Shown piece by piece: positions 1 through 10,838 of a DNA stretch of 64,000 nucleotides (position 1 is the first letter of the stretch; every line of letters starts with the position of its first letter). Made by a program: the position numbers and the translations under genes. Where the stretch lies: contig NC_080582.1 in assembly GCF_029962835.1 (NCBI RefSeq), positions 77,930,177 through 77,994,176 on the forward strand, read 5' to 3'. The notes beneath the pieces are model-generated. The model saw only the letters and a program-made list of their open reading frames with translations, ran no database searches and was not told where the DNA came from. Source of the stretch: Magnolia sinica. Taxonomy: Eukaryota; Streptophyta; Magnoliopsida; Magnoliales; Magnoliaceae.

Positions 1-188
1 CTACAAAATGCTTCTACAGATTCTCAAGAATTTGGTTCAACAACTTGAAAGTACATTTTTGAACTTCTAGGATGAGGTAATTTGTCATTTGTGCAGATTC
101 CTCTAACATCTCTACCCACCGAGGGATTCCCCTTTTTGAAATTCCTAATTGTCGGCAAATGGTTTTCGAAATTCTGTTTACAAGAAGG

Positions 189-1049
189 GAAATCAAGAAA
201 ACTCAGATGCTTTAAAATGCTTCTGTCAATAGATTCTCTAGGAATCGATTCGGTTTGAAAGGACAGTAATCAAGATCGTTTGCAGCTAAAAATCGCTGCA
301 GTGAATCAAATAAAAGATTATTTTACAGAAAGAAACTACTCAAATCGATGTCTTCTAAGATCGGATAATAAAGAAGCATAAGAAAAATCAATCAATCGAG
401 TCACAGCTTGAAAACACTCAAATAGATTGAAGATTATCAGTAAAAATCATCAAAGATCACTGAATTCAAACAGGATGAAAGAAGAACACAAGTATTTCGA
501 GATCTAATAGAGAAAAGAAAAAGATTGAAAGGAAAAACACAGAATAACAAAGAAGAGATAGTAAGCATGATGATATGACAACAGATGAAGAGCAAGAGAT
601 CGACCTTCCAAAAGATGTTGAGAAATCAAGAAAACTCAGATGCTTTAAAATGCCTCTGTCAATTGATTCTCTAGGATTCGGTTTGAAAGGACAGTAATCA
701 AGATCGTTTGCAGCTAAAAATCGCTGCAGTGAATCGAATAAAAGATAATTTTACAAAAAGAAACTACTCAAATCGAAGTCTTCTAAGATCGGATAATAAA
801 GAAGCACAAGAAAAATCAATCAATTGAGTCACAGCTTGAAAACACTCAAATAGATTGAAGATTATCAGTGAAAATCATCAAAGATCACTGAATTCAAACA
901 GGATGAAAGAAGAACACAAGTATTCCAAGATCAGATAGAAAAAAGAAAAAGATTGAAAGGAAAAACACAGAATAACAAAGAAGAGATAGTAAGCATGATG
1001 ATATGACAACAGATGAAGAGCAAGAGACCGACCTTCCAAAAGATGTTGA
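189..1049. repeat. Tandem duplication, two ~430-bp copies
   Basis: The block beginning GAAATCAAGAAAACTCAG near 189 starts again near 624. Both copies end in the same words, GAAGAGCAAGAG then CCTTCCAAAAGATGTTG (near 623 and 1049). They differ by scattered substitutions and a few small indels, so the duplication is not brand new. The block is A-rich on the plus strand and T/C-rich on the minus strand, and no coding frame persists through it. It fits best as duplicated leader or intron of a leftward transcription unit (see the promoter entry). Confidence 0.85.
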
Positions 1050-1083
1050 AAATTCCAGAGATGAGAGAGAGATCCGTTGATTG

Positions 1084-1118
<35 letters not shown>

Positions 1119-1175
1119 GATTGCTAGATGAGAAGGATAGGCCTCGTGCTCGCATTTTATACAAGTGCCTCTGGC
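1050..1175 (-). promoter_or_regulatory. Candidate leftward promoter and CT-rich 5' leader
   Basis: Read on the minus strand, a TATAAAA-type box lies near 1153-1163. It is followed about 40-75 bases downstream by a (CT)n run (1087-1115 as GA on the plus strand) and then pyrimidine-rich sequence. This TATA, CT-leader and T-rich arrangement is typical of plant core promoters and also of LTR promoters. No coding exon can be assigned to the left inside the window, so the transcript, if any, continues off the left edge. Confidence 0.35.
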
Positions 1176-1199
1176 GGGAAGACTGTCCTGTGCTGTATG

Positions 1200-2375
1200 C
1201 CCACGTGGCTCTTTTCCATCGCTTGGATCGAAATACTTACAATGCCTCTGTGGGTCCCACCCGTGTTGTTTGATCTGTACGGTTAAGATATGAGACTTCA
1301 ACTGATGGATGTAGCGGATGTTACAAAATTTACACTGTTGGGCCATGGTAACTCGGGTGCTGTACATGCTGCGTACAACCGTTGTTGTCAAGGATTCCCG
1401 TCCATCTTAGTTGCTTAAGTGTTACCCTTACCGTGTGGGGGCCACCTTGATAAAGGTTTTGTATATCCACGCCGTCCATCCTTTTTATTAGCCCATTTTA
1501 GTACTTTTTCCTAAAAATTAAGCATATATAAATCTGTCTTATTACGGGATTAGTCGCGTTTTTAGCGCTGGGTGGATAGAAAATTCTTGCTAAAGGGCTA
1601 CTAAACTAGGCTTAACGATTGCATGCGTTCGAGCGGCCATTCGTGATCTGTTTTTGATGAGGTGGGCCTTACATTGAACGACTTAGATTGGTGAATGTGG
1701 CAGGATTAAAGAAAATGGGTTTTCTCAGCCGGCGAGGAGGATGACTCATCTATCATGGCGATTTTTGGTTGATCGGTGGATCTGATGATCTAAGTCTCTT
1801 AATTGGTTCGGATGGTGTTAAGTAGGCTTGTGGGGTCCACCTTTTGGTGAAGGGAGGGCAGTAGATTAGGATGTGTTAAAAAAACATCTCGCGCCGTTGC
1901 AATTTCTCACTAAAAGCTCGTCAAATTGTCTGATCGCTACTAGGCTCCTGGCAGCCCTAGATCCAGCATTCCAGATTCATCGTGAGACTCTTCTAGAAGG
2001 CAGGGAAGGGTTGAGATTGCACCAGCGCTTAAAACGGAAAGATTCAGATTCTTTCCGCTTTCAGCCAAGGGCGGAACCATTTCCGTTAGGTTGGTGTGAC
2101 TAGGACTCTATTTTCCAGCTGAACAAAGGGGACGTGGATTTCTCCTATCCGATTGGTGTTTGCAGTTAGGTAGGTTGGGCCTGGGCTTGTGTTCAAACCC
2201 AAACCTTACATCGTGAGATCCGACCCTTTTTTCGGTCATTGATCTCTTCTTCTCGCGATGGACGGTCTGGATTAATCGATTAGATCTTCATTAGTGGGCA
2301 AAATCATGACAGCGGTTCGTCCTTTTGAATCGTAGCTGGCGGGAAAGAAAAGAGGAGGTTAGCATTCCATCTCGA
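1200..2375. other. Intergenic stretch without recognisable gene
   Basis: Mixed-composition sequence with a few short open frames that show no family resemblance. Phrases such as GTGGGGTCCACC occur near 1830, perhaps remnants of the foldback family, but no paired arms are visible here. Confidence 0.5.
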
Positions 2376-3479
2376 GGAAGCGGATTGGCTGGTGTACCAC
2401 ACACCAGCTATAAAAATCGGATTGCGTACCGACGCTCTTATCGTACTTAGTAAACTCAATTGGGCCCACCTTAAATGTATGTGATTTATCTACGCCGTCC
2501 ATCCGTTTTTCCATTTAATTTAAGTGGTTGATCCCAAAAATGAAGCATACCCAAATATCAAATGGATCATACCACAGGAAACAGTGGGGATAATGATTTC
2601 CACCGTTGAAACCTTTCTAGGCCCCATAGTAATATTTATTTATCATCCAACCTGTTCATAAGATCATACAGACATGGATGAAGGGAAAAAACAAATATAA
2701 GCTTGATCCAAAACTTCTGTGGCCACCAAAAAAATTCAACGGTAAAAGTTCAATTAAAAATTTTCCTGTGGTGTGGTCCATTTGAAAATTCTATATGCTT
2801 CCCTTTCTTTTCAGCCCTAAAATTATCTTTTAAAATTGATGGACGGAACGGATCAGATACATAAATCATGGTGGACCTTACAGAGTTTACTCAGTACGCT
2901 AAGTGTAGTGAGTAACTCACTACGCAATCCGCTTCCCCTATTGGGTACGTGTCGTGCGAAGAAGAGCGCCGCGCTCCTCGAGCTCCGAGTTGTACGAACA
3001 GTTCAAAGGAGATCAAAGTTACATGGGCCCCACAGTGATGTATTTTTTTATATCCACACCATTCATCCATTTTTAAAGATCATTTTAGAATATTATCCAA
3101 AAAATGAATCATATCCAAAGATCAAATGGACCACACCACAAATAGCAGTAGGGATGATGATTTTCACCGTTAAAAAATTCGTAGGGCCCACCACAACGTT
3201 TATTTTCCATCCAGTACGTTCATAAGGTCAGAAAGACCTGGATTAAGAGGAAAAACCAATTTCATATTGATCCAAGACTTCTATGACCCCTAAAAGGGTT
3301 TCAATGGTATACGTTCAATCCCCCGCTGCTTTTTTCTGTGATAATTATACCTGTCTTATTTTTTTCTCTAGCCTTGAGACGAGGTCGAAAATTTGATGGA
3401 CGGTTTGGATACAATACAATACATAAGTCAATATATCAGCTATATAGCTGATGTGTGGTACAGAAGCCAATTTGCTTCC
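2376..3479. mobile_element. MULE-like foldback element with nested copies
   Basis: The left end reads GGAAGCGGATTGGCTGGTGT and continues through ACCACACACCAGCTATA. The right end is its inverted complement, finishing ...CCAATTTGCTTCC. Flanks are CCATCTCGA (2367-2375) and CCATTTCGG (3480-3488), a 9-bp target duplication with two mismatches, as expected of the Mutator superfamily. Inside lie a second complete foldback (2418-2935) and another foldback core (about 3018-3435). There is no transposase frame. Confidence 0.7.
2418..2935. mobile_element. Nested foldback, GCGGATTGCGTAC-cap type
   Basis: The left arm CGGATTGCGTACC...TAGTAAACTC leads into GGGCCCACC and GCCGTCCATCCG. The right arm returns as GATGGACGG, GGTGGACC, GAGTTTACTCAGTACGC and TACGCAATCCG. 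The whole unit is a long imperfect palindrome of about 0.5 kb. The same cap and core recur at about 20957, 51130 and 60130. Non-coding. Confidence 0.7.
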
Positions 3480-4393
3480 CCATTTCGGGCAGGCTCGGGT
3501 CAGTTTCACCCGATATAACATTCGGCACCCTGCAGTTGTACGTGTTAATACGTACAAGCAGGTTGGCTATGGGGTCCACTAACTAAGTTCATGAAAATCT
3601 AGACCGTTGGTTAGTTTTTTTATGACTCCCTAGGGCTTTAATTCAAGGGTTTGGTAGATACAACGAATTGATGGGCCACACTATGAGGTATGGGTGTTTA
3701 TTTCTCATTTCCTACAGTGTCAATGGTTGGATTGGCCCAAAATCAGTTTCTAAGCTCCAGTTGTTCTCAAGTAGACTTATTTTGGGAGTTTATTTAGAGG
3801 GTGCTTGATTTTGGTTAGTACTCTTTTGGCTTATTATGAGCATGGTAAATCTTACATGGTCACATGGTCATTATCTCATAAATCTAATTTAATTTAGTAT
3901 TAATTTTTGGGAGGTGTAATTAATGGTGTTAATAGAGAGGTATTAATTCACGTGTAAGTTGAATTGATGGGGCAAGCACCGTCGTAAGAAGTGAGGGGTC
4001 ATTTGGTACAAAGCTCCCTGTTCTAAATCTACTCTTGATAAAAGTGACATGTTTTTCCATCCATTCAAACTTTCACTAAATTGGCCTCTCTTGTATTATT
4101 ATCTGAATTTTCAACCTTTTGGATTTTAAGGTACCAACAATCCTTTATATGTCCAGTTTTCCGACAATTCTAGTACTTCATTTTGCCTTTACACTTAGAT
4201 TTTGACCTTGATCATGAATTCCCTTCCTTCCGCTTAAAACTTTTTCCCCTAACGACCAATACATCCGTAGAAGAACCGTCACCACCATTCTTCTCCCTCA
4301 ACTGATTTGAATGAACTGAAATAACGATTTTGACATCAATGGTCTCCCTACCATGGTACAAAGTATTTACGAGGTTCTCGTAAGACTCTATAA
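3480..4393. other. Intergenic, no gene seen
   Basis: AT-leaning sequence with no supported coding frame, tRNA or paired termini. It ends at the TAA target site of the Harbinger-like element. Confidence 0.5.
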
Positions 4394-4962
4394 GGGCGTG
4401 TTTGGGCACTGGGATTGGAAGGGATTAGATGGGATGGAATTGCATCTGGTCTCGTGCCAATTCCACTCCTTGTTTAGGGAGGATGGAAAAGTTGTCGATG
4501 GAATTGCATTGGGTCCCCTGCCAATTTCACTCAATGTTAGCAAATTGTGTAGGTCCCACTATGATGTGTAGGTTAGATCCACACCGTCCACCCATTTTTT
4601 TAGATTATTTTAGAGCATGGGCCAAAAAATCAGGTTAATCTAAAGCTCAAGTGGACCCCACCATAGAAAGCAACGGGGATTGAATACTTACCATTGAAAA
4701 CTTCAATGGGGCTATATAAGTTTTGGATCTACCTCATTTTTAGGCCCATGTCATAAAATGAGGTTACAAAACAAATGAACGGTCTAGATATAACACGTGT
4801 GTTATTCTAAATAACTTTGAATGATGGTTAGTATATCCATTCAATGTACCACCTGATTACCAACAAAGCATGGAATTATTCTTATCCCATGGCAACAGGG
4901 TTATTATGTTTTTTTAATCCCATCCCACCGAATCCCTTCCAATCCCAACGCCAAACACGCCC
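4394..4962. mobile_element. PIF/Harbinger-like non-autonomous element (569 bp)
   Basis: The ends are GGGCGTGTTTGGGCACTGGG on the left and, inverted, GGGCGTGTTTGGCGTTGGG on the right. Both continue with GATTGGAAGGGATT. It is flanked by TAA on both sides (4391-4393 and 4963-4965), the TWA-type 3-bp target duplication diagnostic of PIF/Harbinger. The interior holds both arms of the abundant foldback core (GTCCCACTATGATGTG ... CCGTCCACCC). No transposase, so a MITE-class element. Confidence 0.82.
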
Positions 4963-4965
4963 TAA

Positions 4966-5339
4966 GAGAATTCAACGGGATTATCGAATGATCTTCCTTG
5001 TCAATATTCACCTCCACACTTATCAATTTGCAAAGTATTCTATTGAAATTGCTGATGTGTTCATTGAAATTTGTCCCTTCTGCCATCTTCACATTATAAA
5101 ACTGATTCTTAAAAAACAAATGATTATAAAGCAATCTTATTATGTACAGGTTCTCCAATTTCGCCCCTAATCTAGCCGTAGTCATCTTGCTAATAACATT
5201 ATATAAGACCTTATTGGCCAAACACCTTATTGACCTTATACTAACCACGTGACCAAATTTGATATTGAACCACGACATACATAGCTCAGGAGAACTATAT
5301 CACATTATACAAAATAGTGGTAGAACCATATCACATCAT
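4966..5339. other. AT-rich stretch, no gene seen
   Basis: The open frames here lack family resemblance and overlap on both strands. Near 5290-5350 a short motif (CATATCACAT-ATA-AAATAGTGG) is repeated twice in tandem. Confidence 0.4.
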
Positions 5340-5349
5340 ATAAAATAGT

Positions 5350-5965
5350 GGCGATTGATCATTAAAAACTTCTTATGGGCCACCAAAGTTTTAGATGAAG
5401 TTGAGATTCGTGTGGTCACTTCATCTAGGTCTTTGCTACCTTATAAATAGGTTGGATGGAAAATAAACATTTTGGTGACTGGCAAAAAAAATTTAATGGT
5501 TAGTATTCCCCACCTGTCATTGTTTCCCGTGGTGTGGTCCACCTAAGATAAACATCAACTTCGTTTTTTGGATCATGTGCAAAAATGCTTTTTAAAATAT
5601 GATGGACATTGTGGATGTAATCCAAATGCATCAAGCTAGGTCCACAGTCATGAATCCACTGACCACGGCATGGAAGCGACACCCTACTTAAACAGTCTTT
5701 ACTTGGTGAATTGGGAGGCTAGGAGGGGCCCACTGTTATGTTTGTGAGAAATCCATTCCGTCCATTTGTTTTTTCTGGATCATTTAAGAAGATGAGATAA
5801 AAAATGTGGCAGATCCAAAACTCAAGTGAGCCTCGGGACAGGAAACAATTAGGATTAAGTGTCTACTATTGAAAACTTCATGGGGCCACATAAATTTTGG
5901 ATGAGGCTATCATTTTTGTTTTCATTTATCTCAGTGGGAATGACCTTGTCTGACACAGGGGAGGA
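5350..5965. repeat. Two partial foldback arms, head to head
   Basis: About 5350-5660 is a right-half copy of the foldback family (ATTAAAAACTTCTTATGGGCC ... TGTGGTCCACC ... GATGGACATTGTGG). About 5725-5925 is a left-half copy (GGGCCCACTGTTATGTTTGTGAG ... CCGTCCATTTG ...). Each has lost its partner arm, so these are truncated copies. Confidence 0.6.
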
Positions 5966-6390
5966 CGTGATAAGGATGATCATCGTCTTCCTCAGTGATA
6001 ACTATGAATCCATAGAGTTTCTCTAGACTCCTCATCGAGATTCTTTAAATCCACGTGCGATGAAAATAGAAATAATTTATAATAATTTGATTTAAAATAA
6101 TTGATGATAAAAATGAATTTACAATCCTTTAAATAGTGAACTCAAACCTAGGAAGAAGTTTTAGACTCAAACTCCAATCAAACTTCTAAAAAAAATGTGA
6201 CTTATTATAAATAGTAAACTTGATATTTATACACCATCATAATTCGTACTAGACTCCATTGTTTTTTGCCAAAATATTATCTAATTCGGTCATAATTAAA
6301 ACTTACTATTTATAGTAAAAACAAAAACAAAATGGACTTTTGACCATCAATCTGATGGAATCTCATAAATCTAGCATGGGCAACCCATCA
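5966..6390. other. AT-rich intergenic stretch
   Basis: No coding frame or structured element recognised between the truncated foldbacks and the TGTAATGCCC palindrome. Confidence 0.4.
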
Positions 6391-6960
6391 TATGTAATGC
6401 CCAGGGTTTTTGGAACCCGAGTATATGACTCGTTTTCCAAAAACCCGGGTGTTAACCTTTAAAGATGGGAAAATTTCAGGTATTTTTTTTTTTCTTTTAT
6501 CAGAGCTAGCAGCTTAGCGGAATATTAACAAATCAAGCATAAAAGAATTTTCATATATATTCAAAATGTACAAGCGGCTGCCCAAATGATTTATACAAAC
6601 CCATGTCTCATACTAATAAATATAGAAATGAACAATTTAATACATAAAACTAAATAAAATGTAACTAGTCTTGAGCAGCAAGATCACATAGGTTCTCTTG
6701 GCAAATACAACCATGCATCCTTGACAATTGTACCCTGCTTCTCATGAATATCACTTAAGCCATCTGCATTACCTGTACGGTTATATATTCGATGAATGAG
6801 TGGCCAGCTCAGTGTGAATTTCTCTCAAGATTACACATCATCGCATTAGTTAAGCATAGTTTTAAACAATAAGACATGCAAAATAATCCATGATGCGATC
6901 TTGTTTAAGTGCATGGATGTGTAAATGCACATCAACTAGGGATGCATATCCAGTTAGCCA

Positions 6961-7697
6961 AGTGAATGGACCTTTCAAACAATCAGTCCATTCATGCAAG
7001 AGAGTGAGCCTTTCAAACAGTCAGCTCATTCAACTTACAAGGTAGTGGGCCTTTCAAACAGTCGGCTCCCTTAAACATGAATGGGCCTTTCAAACAGTTA
7101 GCTCATTCATGCTTGGGGATGGGCTTTTCAAACAGTCAGCTCATCCCTAATAGAGGAATGGACCTTTTAAACAGTTAGTCCATTTAGGCAAGAGAATGGG
7201 TCTTTCAAACAGTTGACTCATTTAACTTACAAAAGAATGAGTCTTTCAAACAGTCGACTCGCTCAAGTAAGATAGTGTGCCTTTCAAACAATCTGCTCAC
7301 TTAAGTAAGAATGAGCTTTTCAAACAGTCGGCTTATTCAAGCAATACGACGGGTCTTTCAAACAGTCGGTCCATTAGGCAAGAGAATAATGGGCCTTTCA
7401 AACAGTCGGCTCATTCAACCTGCAAGAGAACAAGTCTTTAAAAACAGTCACCCGCTCAAGTAAGACAGTGGGCCTTTCAAACAGTCGGCTCATTCAACCT
7501 GCAAGAGAACAAGTCTTTAAAAACAGTCACCCGCTCAAGTAAAACAGTGGGCCTTTCAAACAGTCGGCTCACTTAAGCAAGAATGGGCTTTTCAAACAGT
7601 CGGCTCATTCAAGAATGGGGATGGGCCTTTCGAACAATCGGCTCATCCTAAGTAAGTAAATGAACCTTTCAAACAGTCAGTCCATTCATAATGCAAG
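6961..7697. repeat. Hairpin-forming minisatellite, 19 units
   Basis: Units of about 36-42 bp share the core CTTTCAAACAGTC. In most units the bases before and after the core pair: TGGAC with GTCCA, TGAGC with GCTCA, GAGTC with GACTC, GGATGGGC with GCTCATCC. The arm sequence changes between units while pairing is kept. A 79-bp double unit is repeated almost perfectly (7391-7469 and 7470-7548), showing recent slippage or unequal exchange. No open frame runs through the array. It is not a CRISPR array, since the variable parts are arms rather than spacers. Confidence 0.9.
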
Positions 7698-9332
7698 TAC
7701 CATGAATGCATGATTACTCTCATCCATTATTATTCCAATTTGCAAGCAGAAAATTTAGGAAAGCTTAAAGGACACTATGGGGGGCTCGCTACCCAGCATA
7801 GGCCGACAGTTCAGACATAGTATTTCATTCCACCATCCCCGGCTCATGAGACTCCATCATTAGGATGTTTAATAGCATTATCATCAACCAGTGGCTAATC
7901 AAAATCTAACAAATGGGACTTGCCATTGCATGGTCACACAGAATAATACATCAAGACACCTTGGGCAAATATGCAATTATGGCCGCAAGAGGCAAATATC
8001 AATAAAAAAAGGCCACATAAGCTTAACAACCCATGGATGGTAAGCCTACATCAATGTTCCATTTAATCCATTAATCAAAGTAGCCATAGATGAGGGTCCA
8101 TTACAATCACAATCAGTTAAATTACATCCCAAGTCTGGATGTACATATATAAGTGAGGTTTTTTCCACTGATAGATGTAGCAGTTCAAGTTCTACAAGCA
8201 ATCCATAAACAATATATAAACATGAAAAGATACACAAGTACAACATATATCATACAAGCTAAGTGTTGAGCATGTGATTGATAATCAGATTCAATATCTA
8301 ATACAAGTTATCATGAGTTAGAGATATCAATTATCACTTGAAAATAAAATGAACTATTACTTAAACTAACAAGGAAGAGGAAAGCTTAAGGGGAAAGATT
8401 CATCACCTCCTGGCTTGGTTTGCTTACTAGTGTTGCCACAAGGTGTGCATGCTCCTTAGGATTGAATTTTACCCTAAATTGTGCATTCATAGAGTTAGAT
8501 TCAAGTCTTGTATTTTGCATGTGGCTAAAGTCATACTCCCGAGTTTGGTTTGAGTTCCTAGTTTTATCATTCAATTTATGTCAACTGAATTTGAATTTCT
8601 TATTAAGAGTGGGGAAATGATTTACGTTCCTTTATGGGATGGAGTGGCCTAATCCAAACTGGTCCAAGGGAGGCTTTCTAAGCAAAGCCCTAACCCCAAA
8701 CTTGAGCTGACCCAAGAGAGGCACGCTGCTTTCCTACCAACGAGAAATGGACAGGGACTCGATGAGTCACCGAGTCACACTATGTGGGTTCCTCAAATGG
8801 AGAACTTTGCTCAACTTGTTTGCCTACCATCATTGGCATGGGTTGCTGAGATGGCCAGTTTCAACGATGGTTGATTGGCCATGGATCGGATCGCACATCG
8901 GGCCTTGGCCCACTGAGTTGGCCTAAATCCGAGTTGCCCCACTACTGACCTGAAGGACTAAAGCCTATGTTGGTCTGGGCAAGGCCCTGACTTTGGAGGC
9001 CTTTCCGGTGTGAGTGAGGAGTTGGGCCACCTAAACTCGGCAAGGCACTCCCAGCGTATCTGGTGAACGTGGGGCTGGCTAAGTCAACCCGATGATTCAG
9101 AAACCACACAACAACCCCAATAGCTTCAACAGGTCCACTCGGCAAAGCGAGAAGTTGGATTCAAGCCCGAACCCCGCTGGACTCCAAGTTCACTCACCTT
9201 CTCTTTCTCTCACCTTCTTCTTCCTCTGTTCTTCCTATTTTCCTTCAGGACCAGGGCTACTGGGTTGTCCCAACCCGCCCCGAGTCAAGTTAACTTGATC
9301 GCCTGGTGTAGTGCGACACCACAGCTGCGTCG

Positions 9333-9335
<3 letters not shown>
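7698..9335. other. Non-coding body of the palindrome-bounded segment
   Basis: Short open frames on both strands resemble nothing recognised. The part from 8640 onward is GC-richer, with many GAGTCAxCGAGT-like words (8757-8790, 9280-9300), and includes the donor-like AAGGTGAGTG on the minus strand near 9190. Confidence 0.35.

Positions 9336-9373
<38 letters not shown>
9336..9373. repeat. (CT)n microsatellite
   Basis: An uninterrupted CT run of about 38 bp. On the minus strand it is a GA run about 50 bp downstream of a TATAAA box, so it may be leader sequence of a leftward transcript. Confidence 0.95.
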
Positions 9374-9377
<4 letters not shown>

Positions 9378-10838
9378 GTTTGCTGGAATCTCGGATGCAA
9401 TCCTTAGGCGTGCGTGGTCCATTTATAGCTTTAGGGTTGGTGCTTGACTGTGCTTGCCAGCCGTTTATTTATTGCCATTAGCTGCTTGGATGAACAACCG
9501 CACCCCTCATTTCAATTTGCATGGATGGAGTTTATAGCTTTGGATTGTCATCCAGGACTATGGGCACCAAATGAGCAGTTCTGATTATAAGATGGGGCCC
9601 ACTAGAGGTTGGTGGGTTCTTCGGCCATATGAGGAAGATGACCGACCCTTTGATGACATTTCATCATCGGACGGTTGATCCGTTGGTTAGAAACTCGTGG
9701 AGGGTGCAGATTCATCTCTTAATCATAGTGGGGCCCTGTATAATGAAGTTCATTGTAAGCGTCAAATCTTAGATAATTTGATGGTCGGATGGCTTTCAAC
9801 TCTGATCAACCTTCTTCTACGAGTCATAGGGACCCAATGACCGTCTAGATAGGGTTTTTTAGTTGAGCTTTAAAGGTTGGTTGATGAAGTTCCACTATTC
9901 TTTGATTGATGGTTCGTTGATGAGTGGACAATGGTGAACTGATGATTTAGGTCTCGATTTGCGGATTCCCATCAATCCGACAGTCGGATCATCTTTAGAT
10001 CTGACATTCAAGGTCCTAAGGGTCCTATGATTTGTTTAGATGAAGATTCGTGGTACGGTTAGTGGCGCGTTGGTCTAAGTGTGATGATCAGGTAGCAGGC
10101 CTTTCAGTTGGACAATATGAATCTGACCAATGATGAATTTGATGATCTAAGGCTCAAGATTGAATACATATGGTTCAATCTAGCTAATAAGGCGGGATTT
10201 AGACTTTCATTGCCATTGGAATCCTAACAATACAGTGGGTTCCTAAAGATCAATGTCACTTTCGTGATGAGATAATTATTTGTTCTTGAGAATCAATGGT
10301 CAGATGAATTGATATATGAATGAAGATTGCACTAGGCGGTCAAGATGGATTGATTGAGGACCACTAGATGATTGATGTGTAAGGTAAGTTACGTATATTC
10401 TCACACACATGCAATCCAATTTATATATTGTAATGCCCGAGTATTGAAAAATACGGGGTGTACATCTTAGCAGGGTTGGTTGGCTCAATTAGCTTCTCCT
10501 GCCCAAAATCAAATATGATACACGATAAAAACTCATTACGCATTGCAAGATAGGATTGTTTTAGGGTTATGACTGTCCTAATCACTTATGCATCGGGCCT
10601 TCTCCGATTCATTTTTACCATGAAAGTATCCGCGACCGGCTCTTCATCATTATGAAAGCCATCGGTTGCATTTAAGCATTATGGTAGATCCAAGGGAAGT
10701 TTCAATGGTAGTCATTTCCTTACACACTTTTTCCTCTCCAGTGGCCCACTTGTTTTCTGGATCTACCTCATTTTTGAACTGGTGTCCTAAATTCCTAACA
10801 TTATCCAGAAAAATGGATGCACGGAGTGAATTTATTAC
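9374..10838. other. No gene recognised
   Basis: Sequence with many GATGATCTAAGGTC-like words but no supported coding frame. Contains the second TGTAATGCCC palindrome at 10431-10470. About 10690-10830 resembles a single foldback arm (GTTTCAATGGTAGTCATT ... TGGATGCACGGAGTG). Confidence 0.4.

Larger units (their letters stand above)
6391..10470 (-). mobile_element. Putative non-autonomous retroelement-like segment bounded by TGTAAYGCCC palindromes
   Basis: At 6394 the sequence TGTAATGCCC opens a near-perfect hairpin (GGGTTTTTGGAA ... TTCCAAAAACCC, with an inner CGAG/CTCG). At about 10431 TGTAATGCCCGAGTATT again opens a palindrome closing ...AATACGGGGTGTACA. Read leftward from 10470 there is a TATAAA (near 9425), a long GA run (9336-9373 as CT), and an AAGGTGAGTGAAC splice-donor-like site near 9190. 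Then come non-coding sequence, the hairpin minisatellite, and the closing GGGCATTACA. No coding frame belongs to a known family. The boundaries are inferred from the palindromes; I found no target duplication. Confidence 0.35.

Noticed and set aside
1013..1273. 86-residue frame with RERERERE run
   Set aside because: It is simply the GA microsatellite translated.
6961..7697. CRISPR-like regular repeat array
   Set aside because: The repeated part is short, the intervening parts are degenerate complementary arms rather than unique spacers, and the context is a plant genome.
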